DNA from: Hirsutella rhossiliensis
Lineage: Eukaryota; Ascomycota; Sordariomycetes; Hypocreales; Ophiocordycipitaceae
Reading direction: 5' to 3'
Assembly (NCBI RefSeq): GCF_020360975.1
Contig: NW_025408677.1
Coordinates: forward strand, 124,001 to 188,000
DNA length: 64,000 nucleotides
How positions within the stretch are numbered: the first letter of the stretch is position 1; every line of letters begins with the position of its first letter. Shown one piece after another: positions 22,021-31,440 of this stretch. The notes beneath the pieces were generated by a model. That model did no database searches, had not been told where the DNA came from, and was given only the letters and a program-made list of their open reading frames with translations. A program made the translations under genes and the position numbers.

Positions 22021-22090
22021 AACCGCGCTTCAGCTGCTGAAGGTAGGACGCTGAACACTTGGAGAAATTGGCCTTCAAGCAGGCCTGTCA
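22021..22090 (+). promoter_or_regulatory. Conserved 3'-UTR hairpin block, half-LINE
   Basis: The CTTCAG/CTGAAG stem is kept (22028-22042) while the triloop is CTG instead of TCG. The rest of the block is nearly identical to the LINE copies. Confidence 0.6.
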
Positions 22091-22246
22091 CGGAGCGAGT
22101 AGCGGCGAGGTTGGTGTAGCGTATGCTGACCCGTGGGGCTTAAGGTGTTACGCATTAATGTATTGAAATGTCAGTAGCTTTTACGTCTAGGCCCTATAGG
22201 AGAAATCCTCCGGGTGAAATACACATACATACAAGAGACACACACA

Positions 22247-22723
22247 GGCAGCGAAATTCTGGATAAGGATGCGGACGCTCCCGAAGACGCATCCTCTGAC
22301 ATCGTTGAGGCTCAAGCTGAACAGGAGGTATGCGTCGCCAATGCAGAAGCTCGCCTCGGCGATGGGAAGACTAGATACCAAACGCCTGGAAGTCATCCAC
22401 GAGTTCGCACTGGCGCCGTGGGACGAACGAGTGCAGGCAACGTACGAGGCAGACCGAGCGGAGGTGCTGAAGTCGGATGACCCGGAGGACATCACTATCG
22501 CGACGTCCAGCTCGCAAAGGAAAGGCAAGGTCGGGTTGGGAGGCGTCGTTCGGGATGCTTCCCGTGACAGCGCAGACGAGGTGCTGGCCAGCTACTCCGT
22601 CACCCTTGGCTCCAGTGATGAGCAGAATACCTACACAGCAGGACTCAAGGCAATCGCCATGGCCCTGAGGTGTGTACCTCTAGGCCTTCATGACCGACAG
22701 CTCACAGTTGTGACAAGCAACCG
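22247..22723 (+). pseudogene. Internal LINE fragment (RNase H-like region)
   Basis: About 477 bases matching 19156-19634 of copy 2 closely, with the same TSSS and YTAGLKA substitutions. It begins and ends inside the coding region with no 3' UTR or tail, so it is a rearranged piece rather than a normal 5'-truncated insertion. Confidence 0.8.
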
Positions 22724-23130
22724 ATTGTCATGTCCCCGACAATAGCTGCCATGCGCCTATATTGCGACCCCAGATTCGGGCTGCCCGCATCACCTGGCTG
22801 GATAATATGAGACCACGTCTTGAGCGAAGGAATGCCGATAGACTGCATGTTCGGGTACAAGTACATCAGCTCTTTCAGCAGCTGGTCGACGTTCTCTGCC
22901 GTGTTGTTCGATATGAGCTGCGCCCTGAGGGCTTCTCGCACGTCTTCATCCGAGTTTGTCGAATCGGTCACGAAACCACCACCCTCATCAGTGGTGACAC
23001 CGACCAGCAGTGGAACCTTGACGAAGTTGCCCTTGCGTAGCTGGTTTGTGGGATAGTCGTGCAGGAAGTTAGGCAGGACTTCCTCAAGGCCCTCGAGGAT
23101 TGGGATGTCACATGGGCCTCGAACGTACGG
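22724..23130 (-). pseudogene. Type-B carboxylesterase fragment
   Basis: About 135 codons of a carboxylesterase/lipase of the alpha/beta-hydrolase type: PILEGLEEVLPNFLHDYP, then GNFVKVPLLVGVTTDEGGG and RRMAAIVGDMTI. The DEG carries the acidic member of the catalytic triad. The serine elbow (N-terminal) and the histidine part (C-terminal) are both absent. The fragment is cut by the LINE scrap on one side and by Copia sequence on the other. It is a wrecked host gene or a transported piece. Confidence 0.75.
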
Positions 23131-24732
23131 TCTGATGACTTGTTGCTTCAACGCCTAAATGCCCCTGAAACGCCGCTCCGAACAGTTATTGCAGACTTCA
23201 AAAGGGAGGTTGGGATCAGGAAAAAGGGGAAGCCAACAAAGACCGTCAATCAAGCAGGCCAAACGCCTACAACAACAACAGGGGCCGGGACCACCCGGAA
23301 AAAGTGTCCAGCCTGTGGAAGCCACGTCGTCAAGAAAGATGACTGGTGGGTCAATTGCTGGACCTTCAGGGTGATGTTCAACAAGGACCCCTGAGGGCTG
23401 GAATCAACCCAAGATCAGAAGGCTCGTATCACTAAGCGCTTCAAAGAGAATCCTCACGAGAAGGAAAAGGCTCTGGCATGGAAGCCACAGATAAAGAGGG
23501 ATCCGACAACAATATCACGATCCCAAACAACAACGGCAGTGGCAACGCTGGGGGCAAGGTTCATACAGTCTCCCGGGTTCACCACATGCAACAGAACTGC
23601 GAGCCCCTCGTTGATAAAGTTATCTACGATTCAGGGGCAAGCGTTCATGTCTTCAATGACCTAAGGTGGTTCAAGGAGGAGTCCTTCACCTGGGGATCAA
23701 CTGAGGAAGTCAGAGCTGGGAAAATTCCTCCAAGTTCAGGGGTGGGCTCGGCAGTGATTATGCTAGACCAAGGGTTAAATTACACCTTGACAATAGCTAT
23801 TACATCCCGAGATGCCCACAAGCGTGTTTTCGGCACGACAAGGGATTCAGGCCAAGGTCTATTGGAACCAAATCAACGGCACGCTCTATTACGAGCCTAC
23901 GGGCCGTCAGCTTACGCAACTGGAAGATTTCGAGGGCCAATACGTCATCGCGAGCCTTGGAAAGGATCGCAATAGTGTTTTCCTTACAAGCCGGAAACCA
24001 AGGCCCCGAATGGAGGGCCCGGGTGACTTGTGGCATCGACGCCTTGGGCACCCTGGTCCAGGGGCCCTTGAGAAGCTCTCGATTCAATGCCTTGGCACAA
24101 GATTGAGTGGACCATCTGGATGCGAGTGCGAAGTCTGTGCAACAGGCAAGGCTCGCAGGAAGTCTCGCGAGCAGAGCCCACTTTCCGGCCACAAGGGCAG
24201 GGGTCCAATTCAGCTTTGACCTACACCCAGGGCCAGTTCCCGGCTACAGCGGCTTCAAGCACTTTGCCCTCTTTACCTGCATGACAACGGGCATGCGCTT
24301 CTATTACCTGGTCAAGGATAAAACAGGGGTCCGATCAGCCCTCAAGAAGCTGATTAGGATGATGAAGGCACGCTATGGGATAGAAATGATCATCCTAGTT
24401 AGTGACGGGAGAAGGCCCTGATAACGAACGACATGATCGAGTATGTTGAAGCGCTTGGCGCACAGGTCTTTGTGTCAGCCCCATCAACGCCCACACAGAA
24501 CGGTCATGCCGAAAGGTCAGGGGCTGTGGTCAAAGAGAAAGGAAGGGTTATGATGCTTGATGCAAACCTTCCTGAGAAGCTTTGGCCAGAAACTTACAAA
24601 ACAGCGGTTTATCTGCTAAATAGAACCCCTTTCGAAGGCAAGGATAACTCATGGAGAAGCCCTTTCGAGCGTTGGTGGACCTACATGAAGGAATACAACC
24701 CCTATACGCACACATCAAGGAAATTCGCCTGA
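23131..24732 (+). pseudogene. Copia gag end, protease and integrase, frameshifted
   Basis: The gag remnant shows CPACGSHVVKKDDWW, a poor zinc knuckle. The protease active site is VIYDSGASVHVFNDL near 23623. The pre-integrase zinc finger is LWHRRLGHPG-x20-CECEVC near 24030-24140. The integrase core has the first Asp in SFDLHPGPVPGY, the second in LVSDG, and the Glu in STPTQNGHAERS, followed by LWPETYKTAVYLLNRTP. Frames change near 23400, 23810, 24210 and 24420, so no polyprotein could be made as read. Confidence 0.8.
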
Positions 24733-27287
24733 TATCTCACACCTTCGAGTCTTCGGCTGTGTGGCCTATCCTATGACGATAGAGGCGCTAGAACATGTGA
24801 AGTCCCACAAGAGCCAGCCGGCCATGCAACAGAGGGCACATATCGGCTACCTTGTGGGCTACAAGTCAAGCCAACAATACATCGTGTGGATGCCTTCGAT
24901 TGGGCAAACGAAGCTGCTAGTCTCTGCGAACGTTCGCTTTGACGAGTCGGCGATGTATGACCCGGCTAGGGAAGAAACAGCTGAAGCCGCCTGTGTGTAC
25001 ACATACGATGTGTTGCGCCAAATGGCCGCTGTGGACGTCCCTGACGATGAGGACCCTGACGAAGTCGAGCTATATGGGCACTCTGATGAAGAGGAAAGCC
25101 ATGAGGCAAGGCCAGCCACGCCAGGACCATCAGCAGAACCCTCCGCAACGACCAGGCAGGGCAAAGAGGTCAGGTTTACCCAAGAACCCTATGTCTCACC
25201 TCCCCGCACGGAAGGGAGCGCCGCGGTATCATCCCCGCCACCACAGGGTGTAAGCCCTAATGCCCACTTGCAGCCAGTCCCGTACCACGGTTGGGAGAAC
25301 AGGCAGCCGAATTCACCCACTTCTAGCTCTCCAACCAGACAGCCCGACGAGGAACCCGTCATCACGCTGGGAACGCCCCTTCGCGACGAATCGAATGAGC
25401 CCCTCGCCGACCTGGGGGGTGACCGGGTTACAGAGCTATCAGACTCAGAGCCAGAGGGTGAGCCCGTCGGGGGTGGTCATAGATCCATAACACAAGATGC
25501 GGAGTTAGCCTTGGAACCCGAGCCAGAGCCCGAGCCACGGAGAGCTCGGAAGGCTAGGGACACGTCTCAGGGGGTGGACTCAAGCAATATGCTCACAGGA
25601 AAAAGAGAGCGCCGCGCGAAGAAGCCCTTCATCAACAATGTCATTGCCAATGCCTCAAAGCACAGGCTCCACATAGAGGATATGCCACCAGTGCCAAATT
25701 CCTACAAGGAAGCGATGGCCTCGGCATATGCCCCTGAGTGGATGGAAGGAATGACTGCGGAAATCAGGGATCAAGAGAAGCTCTGCACATGGGTCAAATT
25801 CCTCAAGAAAGACGCGGCAGACCAGTTCCTTATCCCCATGCGTTGGGTCTTTGCCTACAAGCTTGATCCACAAGGATATGTGATACGCTTCAAAGCCCGG
25901 CTTGTGGTCCGTGGAGATCAGCAGCCAGAAGACGATGAAGATACATACGCTGCAACCCTCCGGGCACGAACGTTCCGCCTTATGATGGCGCTCTGCTGCC
26001 TTGAGGACCTTGAGACCGAGCAATACGATGTGAAAACCGCATTCCTTTACAATAGGCTTCGACAAGCAGTCTTTTGCCAGCTCCACCGGGCTTCAATGAG
26101 CCGGGGCTATGCCTAAAGCTTCTGAAAGGCATCTACGGGCTACGAATAGCTCCGAAACTATGGTATGAAGAGCTCACGGGATTCTTCAAGAGCCTTGGAG
26201 CACAACAGCTCGTGGAAGACGCCTGTGTTATGGTGTATAAAGGGATTATCATCTTCTTCTTCGTGGATGACATCGTCATGATGTATCCTTCTAGTCACAA
26301 GGCTAGCTGGGAACACGTTCACAATGCACTGATGGAAAAATACACTATTAACCACATGGGTGAATTACGCTGGTTCCTAGGGATCGAGGTCATCAGGGAT
26401 AGGGCCCAAAAGAAGCTGTGGCTTTCACAGGCTTCCTACCTCTCTAAGATGGCTCAGAAATTCCACATTAACGATGACAATAACGTTATAGGGATACCCG
26501 TCATTCCCGTCACAACAGACGAATTGAGGCCCTACGAGAAAAAGGCTAGAAAGGAAGAAGTACACAAATTCCTATCGATCGTCGGCTCAATCCTACACCC
26601 AGCTATACACACACGACCTGACGTGGCTTTCCCAGTCGGAAAGCTGGCCCAATTTGGCTACAACCCGGGACCAAGGCATCAACGTGAGGCTCGAAGGTGC
26701 CTCGCATACCTCTATCACACGAGGGATCGATGCCTCTGCTTTACAGCTACCGAATCTACTCGCCGATTCGTCTGTGCCTCGGATTCTTCCTTTGCAGACG
26801 ACCCAGAAACGAGGAAGTCATCACAGGGCTATGTGTTCCTATTCCTCGGGGCCCCTATTGACTGGAAGGCCACGAAGCAAGCTACAGTCACCACATCGTC
26901 CACGGAAGCAGAGCTCCTAGCCCTGACAAGTACGGCTAAGGAACAAATGCAATTTGGTCGCCTTATTGACGAGCTAGGCATCCAAGTGGAAGGACCGACG
27001 AGCTATGGTGTGACAACCTCCAGACCATCAGGCTACTCACGGAATTGAGTGCTAGGCTCAAAACAAGCCTCAAGCACGTTGACATCCACAGGCACTGGCT
27101 CCGTCAGGCGGTCCAGGAAGAAAGGCTCCGTGTCAAATGGATCAAGTCAAGCGAGAACCCGGCTGACGGAATGACGAAGGCCCTACCCCGACAGAAACAC
27201 GATGCCTTCGTCCGCCAACTCGGAATGCAAGAGCGACCGACTCCCTCAGGGGGTGACATAGGGGCACTCTTGCCGGGGGATGACTAG
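24733..27287 (+). pseudogene. Copia reverse transcriptase and RNase H, frameshifted
   Basis: 24761-26116 starts with the integrase tail and an acidic, Pro-rich linker. It then enters the reverse transcriptase (PMRWVFAYKLDPQGYV, KARLVVRGDQQ, YDVKTAFLY). The frame changes near 26085 and continues 26074-27048 with LKGIYGLRIAPKLWY, the FFVDDIVMM catalytic box, GELRWFLGIE and RNase H (ASDSSFADD, KQATVTTSSTEAELLAL). A last change near 27020 leads to the terminal EENPADGMTKAL-like segment and a TAG at 27285. The catalytic Asp pairs are present. Confidence 0.85.
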
Positions 27288-27547
27288 GTGTGCAGAAAGC
27301 CTAGGAGTTCCACAACACTAAAGAATATGATCTCACGAGTCATCATTACTTTATGGTCTCAACACCATACAAACAGCATTATCACGGCTTTCCAACATAA
27401 CGAATAGCCTCACTTGTTTATCTGCCGCTACTCGTCCCACATACCCACGTAAAGTGGGTCCTCACCACCTGTCTGTGTCAACCACCTGGCTGTGTCACTT
27501 CACCGCTTCAAGCCTCTATCTTGACCTCAACAACGGCACATTATGAA

Positions 27548-27658
27548 GAATAAAGAGCTTACGCTTGAAGGCGCGTAGCCGAGGCTATTAAAGCCATTGA
27601 GGCAAATCCCAATATGTCCCTTCGCGCTGCGGCTAAGGAATTTGGGGTTCCACGCGAA
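27548..27658 (+). pseudogene. N-terminal piece of the pogo transposase, interrupted by hAT
   Basis: MKNKELTLEGA, a one-base shift, then VAEAIKAIEANPNM and LRAAAKEFGVPRE, the psq-type helix-turn-helix that starts these transposases. The reading is broken at GVPRE by the hAT insertion and resumes after 29446. Confidence 0.75.
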
Positions 27659-29438
27659 CAGGGCTCCTAATAGTGCAAGTAGTGCGTGTGAACACCCCAA
27701 ACGGCCCCTTCAGTGCGTGTGACGCCACTGGACCAAACTGCCAGTGCACTCGGCCAGGGCGCACTGAACTGGCAGTGCAAGCCCACATGGTCAAACCAAA
27801 CTGTGGCAGTGCAGACCAGATGGCCAAACCAAACTGTCCGTCCGTTCGTCAGCGACAAACTGCACTGCACTGCGAACTGCAGTTTACACTATCAGTGCGA
27901 TATATAAAATACAGGCTTGGCGCGCATGATTGAAGTCAAGACGTTATTTCCGCCTTAGGCCGCCCATGTGCCCATGAATCCCTCATTGCTTCAAATGCAT
28001 CACGTTCTACCAAGCCGATGCTGACTTTCGTCCTCGAGACCTGAATCTTAGGCTTCAGAGCTGACGCGTTCGAAGGTGTCGTGGCTGCCGTCCATGTATC
28101 GACACTTGAAATGCACTCGTAAGCTGGTCTCCATTTCGTTGGTTGGGAACTTACCTCTGTCGGAAGTATCAGTGCGCTATTATCCCAAGACCTGAGGCAT
28201 TCCAGAAGATTGAGTGTTTCGACGTTGATAGAACCTCGCTGATCGGTCACTGATAACTTAGCCTTAGAGAAGAGTCGCTCCGTTTCCGCCGACATCGGCG
28301 CGATTGACAGAATGTCTATAGCCATCAAGGATAGGCCGGAAATCGTCGCCGCTGCGCTGGATCCAGCCACCATTTGAGCGGATCCGATACCATGATTACA
28401 GGTTCGCGACAGTACACATCATACTCGTCATCATCCATGCTGAAAATCGTAGCCTTCTGCTCTTTCATCCATATTTTGTATCCGTTTGGCCGTTTTGCAT
28501 CTGGTCTTTGTTCAGGAATTGGTCTGGTAATGCAGCACTGCGAGGCCGGTTTGTATTCATCTCTCCACAACTGCCCAACGCGAGCCTTCGCTCTTTCAAT
28601 CCACTCTTGCCTGTCTTCCCAGGTCTTTTCCATGTATGTCCATTTGAGAGAAGGATTCAAGACTGTCGCGGCCGAATAGACAGGTGAATCTTCTGTGAGC
28701 TCGTAGTAGTCGGCTAATTTTGCCCATGCTGTCTCCATCATCGTGGCTAGGTGAGGTATATCGGTCGTATTTCTGGCTGCTTCGATATGGTGCAAAAGGT
28801 AGTCCATGGTAGGTAGGACATCGGAAATGGACTTTTTCCAGCTTTCGTTGGCAATAGTAGCGTCGTGAAAGGGCTCGAGGAATTTATGGATCTCAGCCAA
28901 AACAATCCAATCGCACGGGTGCAAGGCATCAAAGGCTTCAACGTCAAGTTCTGCCTAGCAGAGAGTATGGGAAGTGTGACCAGATACTACCCTAAAGACA
29001 GGAGATGAAAGCTACGCAGAGGCTCGTTCTGCCCTGGCAACACTTGGATATCTCGTAAGAGCTAGATGGTTTGTAAAATTGAGCAAGAACGCATCCCGCC
29101 GTTTAATCAGCGATTGACTCGTTGTAAGTAGGCCAGGAATTAAGTTAATGGTCAAACGTCCAAGTTTAGCTCTATCACACTCGTCACACTCGTCACACTG
29201 ATGGTGACACTGATAGTGCGCGACGCTCGCACTGAACTATGGGGCAGTTTGACGGGAGCCTCACTGAACCAGCAGTGTGGCGGGAAGCCTCACTGAACCA
29301 GCAGTGTGGAGGAGGCCTCACTGGACCAGCAGTGCGTTGCCAAACGGTTACACTGCACTGGCAGTGTGCTGACTAAGCAGTGCAAACTGCAGTGTGCACT
29401 AATAGTGCGCTAAACGGTCTGCACTATTAGGAGCGCTG
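27659..29438 (-). mobile_element. hAT DNA transposon with perfect 8-bp target duplication
   Basis: The ends are CAGGGCTCCTAATAGTGCA and, inverted, CAGCGCTCCTAATAGTGCA (18 of 19 match). Both sides are flanked by CACGCGAA (27651-27658 and 29439-29446), exactly the 8-bp duplication of hAT elements. Subterminal zones hold many short CAGTGC/GCACTG and CACTG-ACCAGCAGTG repeats (27700-27900, 29170-29410), the usual transposase-binding clusters. At 1.78 kb it is short for an autonomous element. Confidence 0.93.
27936..28924 (-). pseudogene. hAT transposase remnant, C-terminal part
   Basis: Two overlapping frames (28924-28325, 28373-27936) hold the end of a hAT transposase. First comes the helical region KLADYYELTEDSPVYSAA and VLNPSLKWTYMEKTW. 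Then comes the dimerisation domain LSIAPMSAETERLFSKAKL and VTDQRGSINVETLNLLEC. The N-terminal BED finger and the first catalytic Asp are missing, so the element would need another hAT transposase. Confidence 0.85.
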
Positions 29439-29446
29439 CACGCGAA

Positions 29447-30980
29447 CGACTCCGCTTGCGATTTCACGGCATCCAACCTCGCAGCGGCCATAAAGCAACG
29501 CATACGAGGCTATCGCCAGCTCAAGAGGACTCAATCGATCTGTATATCGATCGTCTTGAGCGTATAGGACTTGCGGTGCGGAAGGACTTATTACGCGATG
29601 CAGCAAATCGGGTTCTAAGCTCCACGGTCGGCCCTGATGGTACCCGCAACGAACCCTTCGACTCCCAATGCTTTGTTGGCAAAAACTGGATATCCCGTTT
29701 TATTAAACGCAAGGGATATCATATTATGAAGCAAAAGGTACTCGATAACCAACGCAAGCTTGCCGAATCAGTCCCGCACGTTACCGAGTACTTCAAGAAG
29801 CTCCACGAGACGATTGCCTCGTACGGGATTAACCCGGCTGATATCTGGAATATGGACGAGACGGGCTTCCGTATTGGTATTGGCAGGGACCAAGTTGTCG
29901 TCACGAAATCAAGGCGATCGCAATACTTTGGTATTGAGGAAAACAGAGAGTCGGCAACAGCCGTTGAAGCGATTTCTGCCGATGGTCGATACATCCCTGC
30001 GTTTTGATCCTATCCGGCAAGGTCCACCTCGAACAGTGGTACGGCATCAAGGAGCTAGATGGCGATACCCTTATTGGTGTTACGAAACAGGATTTACGAA
30101 CGATCAGCTCAATCTAGCGTGGATTCAACATTTCGATAAGCATGCAAAGAGCAAAGGTGCTTGGAGGCTATTGCTCCTTGACGGCCACGGCTCCCACCAT
30201 ACCCTTGACCTTATCGAGTACGCTGAAGCCCATAATATTGTGCTCTTTGCATTGCCTCCGCATCTTACGCATCTCCTTCAACCGCTTGACGTCGTGGTAT
30301 TTCAGCCGTATAAACATTACCACAGTCGGGCAGTCGATTTTGCTATTCGCAGTGGTGCGAGTAAAATCACCAAGCTGGAGTTCCTCGCTATGATCCAATC
30401 AATCCGCGTCAAAGCCTTCAAGGAGTCTACAATCCTCTCGGCATTCAAAAACAGGAATCCACCCATTCAATCCAAAGCCAATCCTCGAGAGACTCAAAGA
30501 GAGGTACGGGACCAGACGCCGCCGACAGAGCTACCTGCAGAGCCGTATTCATCCCCTTTTGGTACCCCCCATACCGTACGGAAGTTTGAATCAGTTGGCC
30601 AACGTCTCCTTGAGTTTGACCCAATTGATGATATTGAGAAGGAGGTCTTCGTACATAACCTTCAACGCTACGTTAAAGGTGCAATCTCCCAAGGCCACGA
30701 GTTAAAGCAAACGATGGTCGATCTGTACAATACCAAGCTTGCCGAGCAGCAACGCCAAGGCCGGAAGAAATACAAGAACCGCCACCTTCAAAGCGGTGGA
30801 GTACTGACTGTAGACGAAGGGAGGGCTATTGCGAAGTCAAAGGAAGATATTCGCATTGCAAAAGCAGAAAAGTTGGTACTGGCAAAGAAAGAGGAGAAAA
30901 GGGCGATTGAGCTCGAGGAGCGACGGGCAGCCCGGGCGGCTAAGAAAGCCGAAAAAGAAGCCCAACGATCAGCTTTATAA
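29447..30980 (+). pseudogene. pogo transposase, main part, two one-base deletions
   Basis: Continues the N-terminal piece. It has a CENP-B-like DNA-binding part (FVGKNWISRFIKRKGYHIM), the first Asp (DIWNMDETGFRIGIG), the second (LLLLDGHGSHHT) and the third (LTHLLQPLDVVVFQ). A basic coiled-coil tail follows (KSKEDIRIAKAEKLVLAKKE). One T is missing near 30004 and one G near 30090, each in a short homopolymer. Otherwise the frame is clean to TAA at 30978. All catalytic residues are present, so apart from the hAT insertion this was a recent functional gene. Confidence 0.88.
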
Positions 30981-31219
30981 GCTACAAAGGTCAAAAATAG
31001 GTAGACTATTGCGGCCAGTATTCAATTATCGTATGCATCAATTTTTAACTTTTTTTGCCGTTTTATTATTAAATTAAGTTGGCGTTGAAGCCGTAAAGTG
31101 ACACAGCCAGGTGGTTGACACAGCCAGGTGGTGAGGACCCACTTTACGTGGGTCTGTGGGACAGTAGTTGTCTTCTTCTGTTTTGCACCAGGCCGTCAGA
31201 GCCTGCTACAAAAGGGGGT

Positions 31220-31416
31220 GTGTCAGTGGACCAGGGTAGCCCTGTTAGGGAGGGACCCGGAGAAGGGATTCCTGGCCCATGTAGCAGGAACGCATGAGGA
31301 CTTCCTGAGTAAGGAAGGCAACCCCTTTATGCGTGGGCACAGCCACGTATGCGTGGGTAGAGCCCATTACTCAGGAGGTCCCCAGAAGTCCCTAAGACCT
31401 CCTGTATAAATAGGGC
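31220..31416 (+). repeat. LTR-like sequence with TATA box, copy 1
   Basis: About 150-190 bases match the reverse complement of 36881-37040. Shared features include GGGATTCCTGGCC, GAACGCATGAGGACTTCCT, CCCCAGAAGTCCCTAA and TATAAATAG near the end, as in an LTR U3 region. MULE A starts 25 bases further on. Confidence 0.6.
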
Positions 31417-31440
31417 CCAATTATCTATACACCTCCTTTT

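Larger units (their letters stand above)
20598..22246 (+). mobile_element. Half-LINE: ORF1-only non-autonomous element related to the Tad1-like LINEs
   Basis: It has a 5' leader, a diverged ORF1 (20682-22012) and, starting only about ten bases after the ORF1 stop, the same 3'-UTR hairpin block and CTCCGGG-containing end as the full LINEs. No endonuclease or reverse transcriptase lies between. The tail is ACATACATACA instead of A-rich. The design resembles mammalian HAL1 elements, which keep L1 ORF1 and borrow the enzyme. Confidence 0.75.
23131..27430 (+). mobile_element. Ty1/Copia LTR retrotransposon, 5'-truncated
   Basis: Protease, integrase, reverse transcriptase and RNase H occur in Copia order. 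No 5' LTR is visible, because the carboxylesterase fragment lies where it should be. 27288-27430 may be 3' LTR or UTR sequence but has no second copy to prove it. The left boundary is placed only within about 25 bases. Confidence 0.8.
27431..31164 (+). mobile_element. pogo-type DNA transposon split by a hAT element
   Basis: The TIRs start CTCGTCCCAC (left) and CTGTCCCAC (right) and share ACCCACGTAAAGTGGGTCC and two CCACCTG-x-CTGTGTCA units over about 70 bases. Both ends lie next to TA (27429-27430, 31165-31166). Without the inserted hAT the element is about 1.95 kb, normal for the family. Confidence 0.85.

Noticed and set aside
9448..22246. Repeat-induced point mutation as the cause of LINE inactivation
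   Set aside because: The LINE copies are GC-rich and broken by indels, not by many C-to-T stops. Only the older 3.8-5.9 kb element is AT-rich enough to consider it, and that was not measured.
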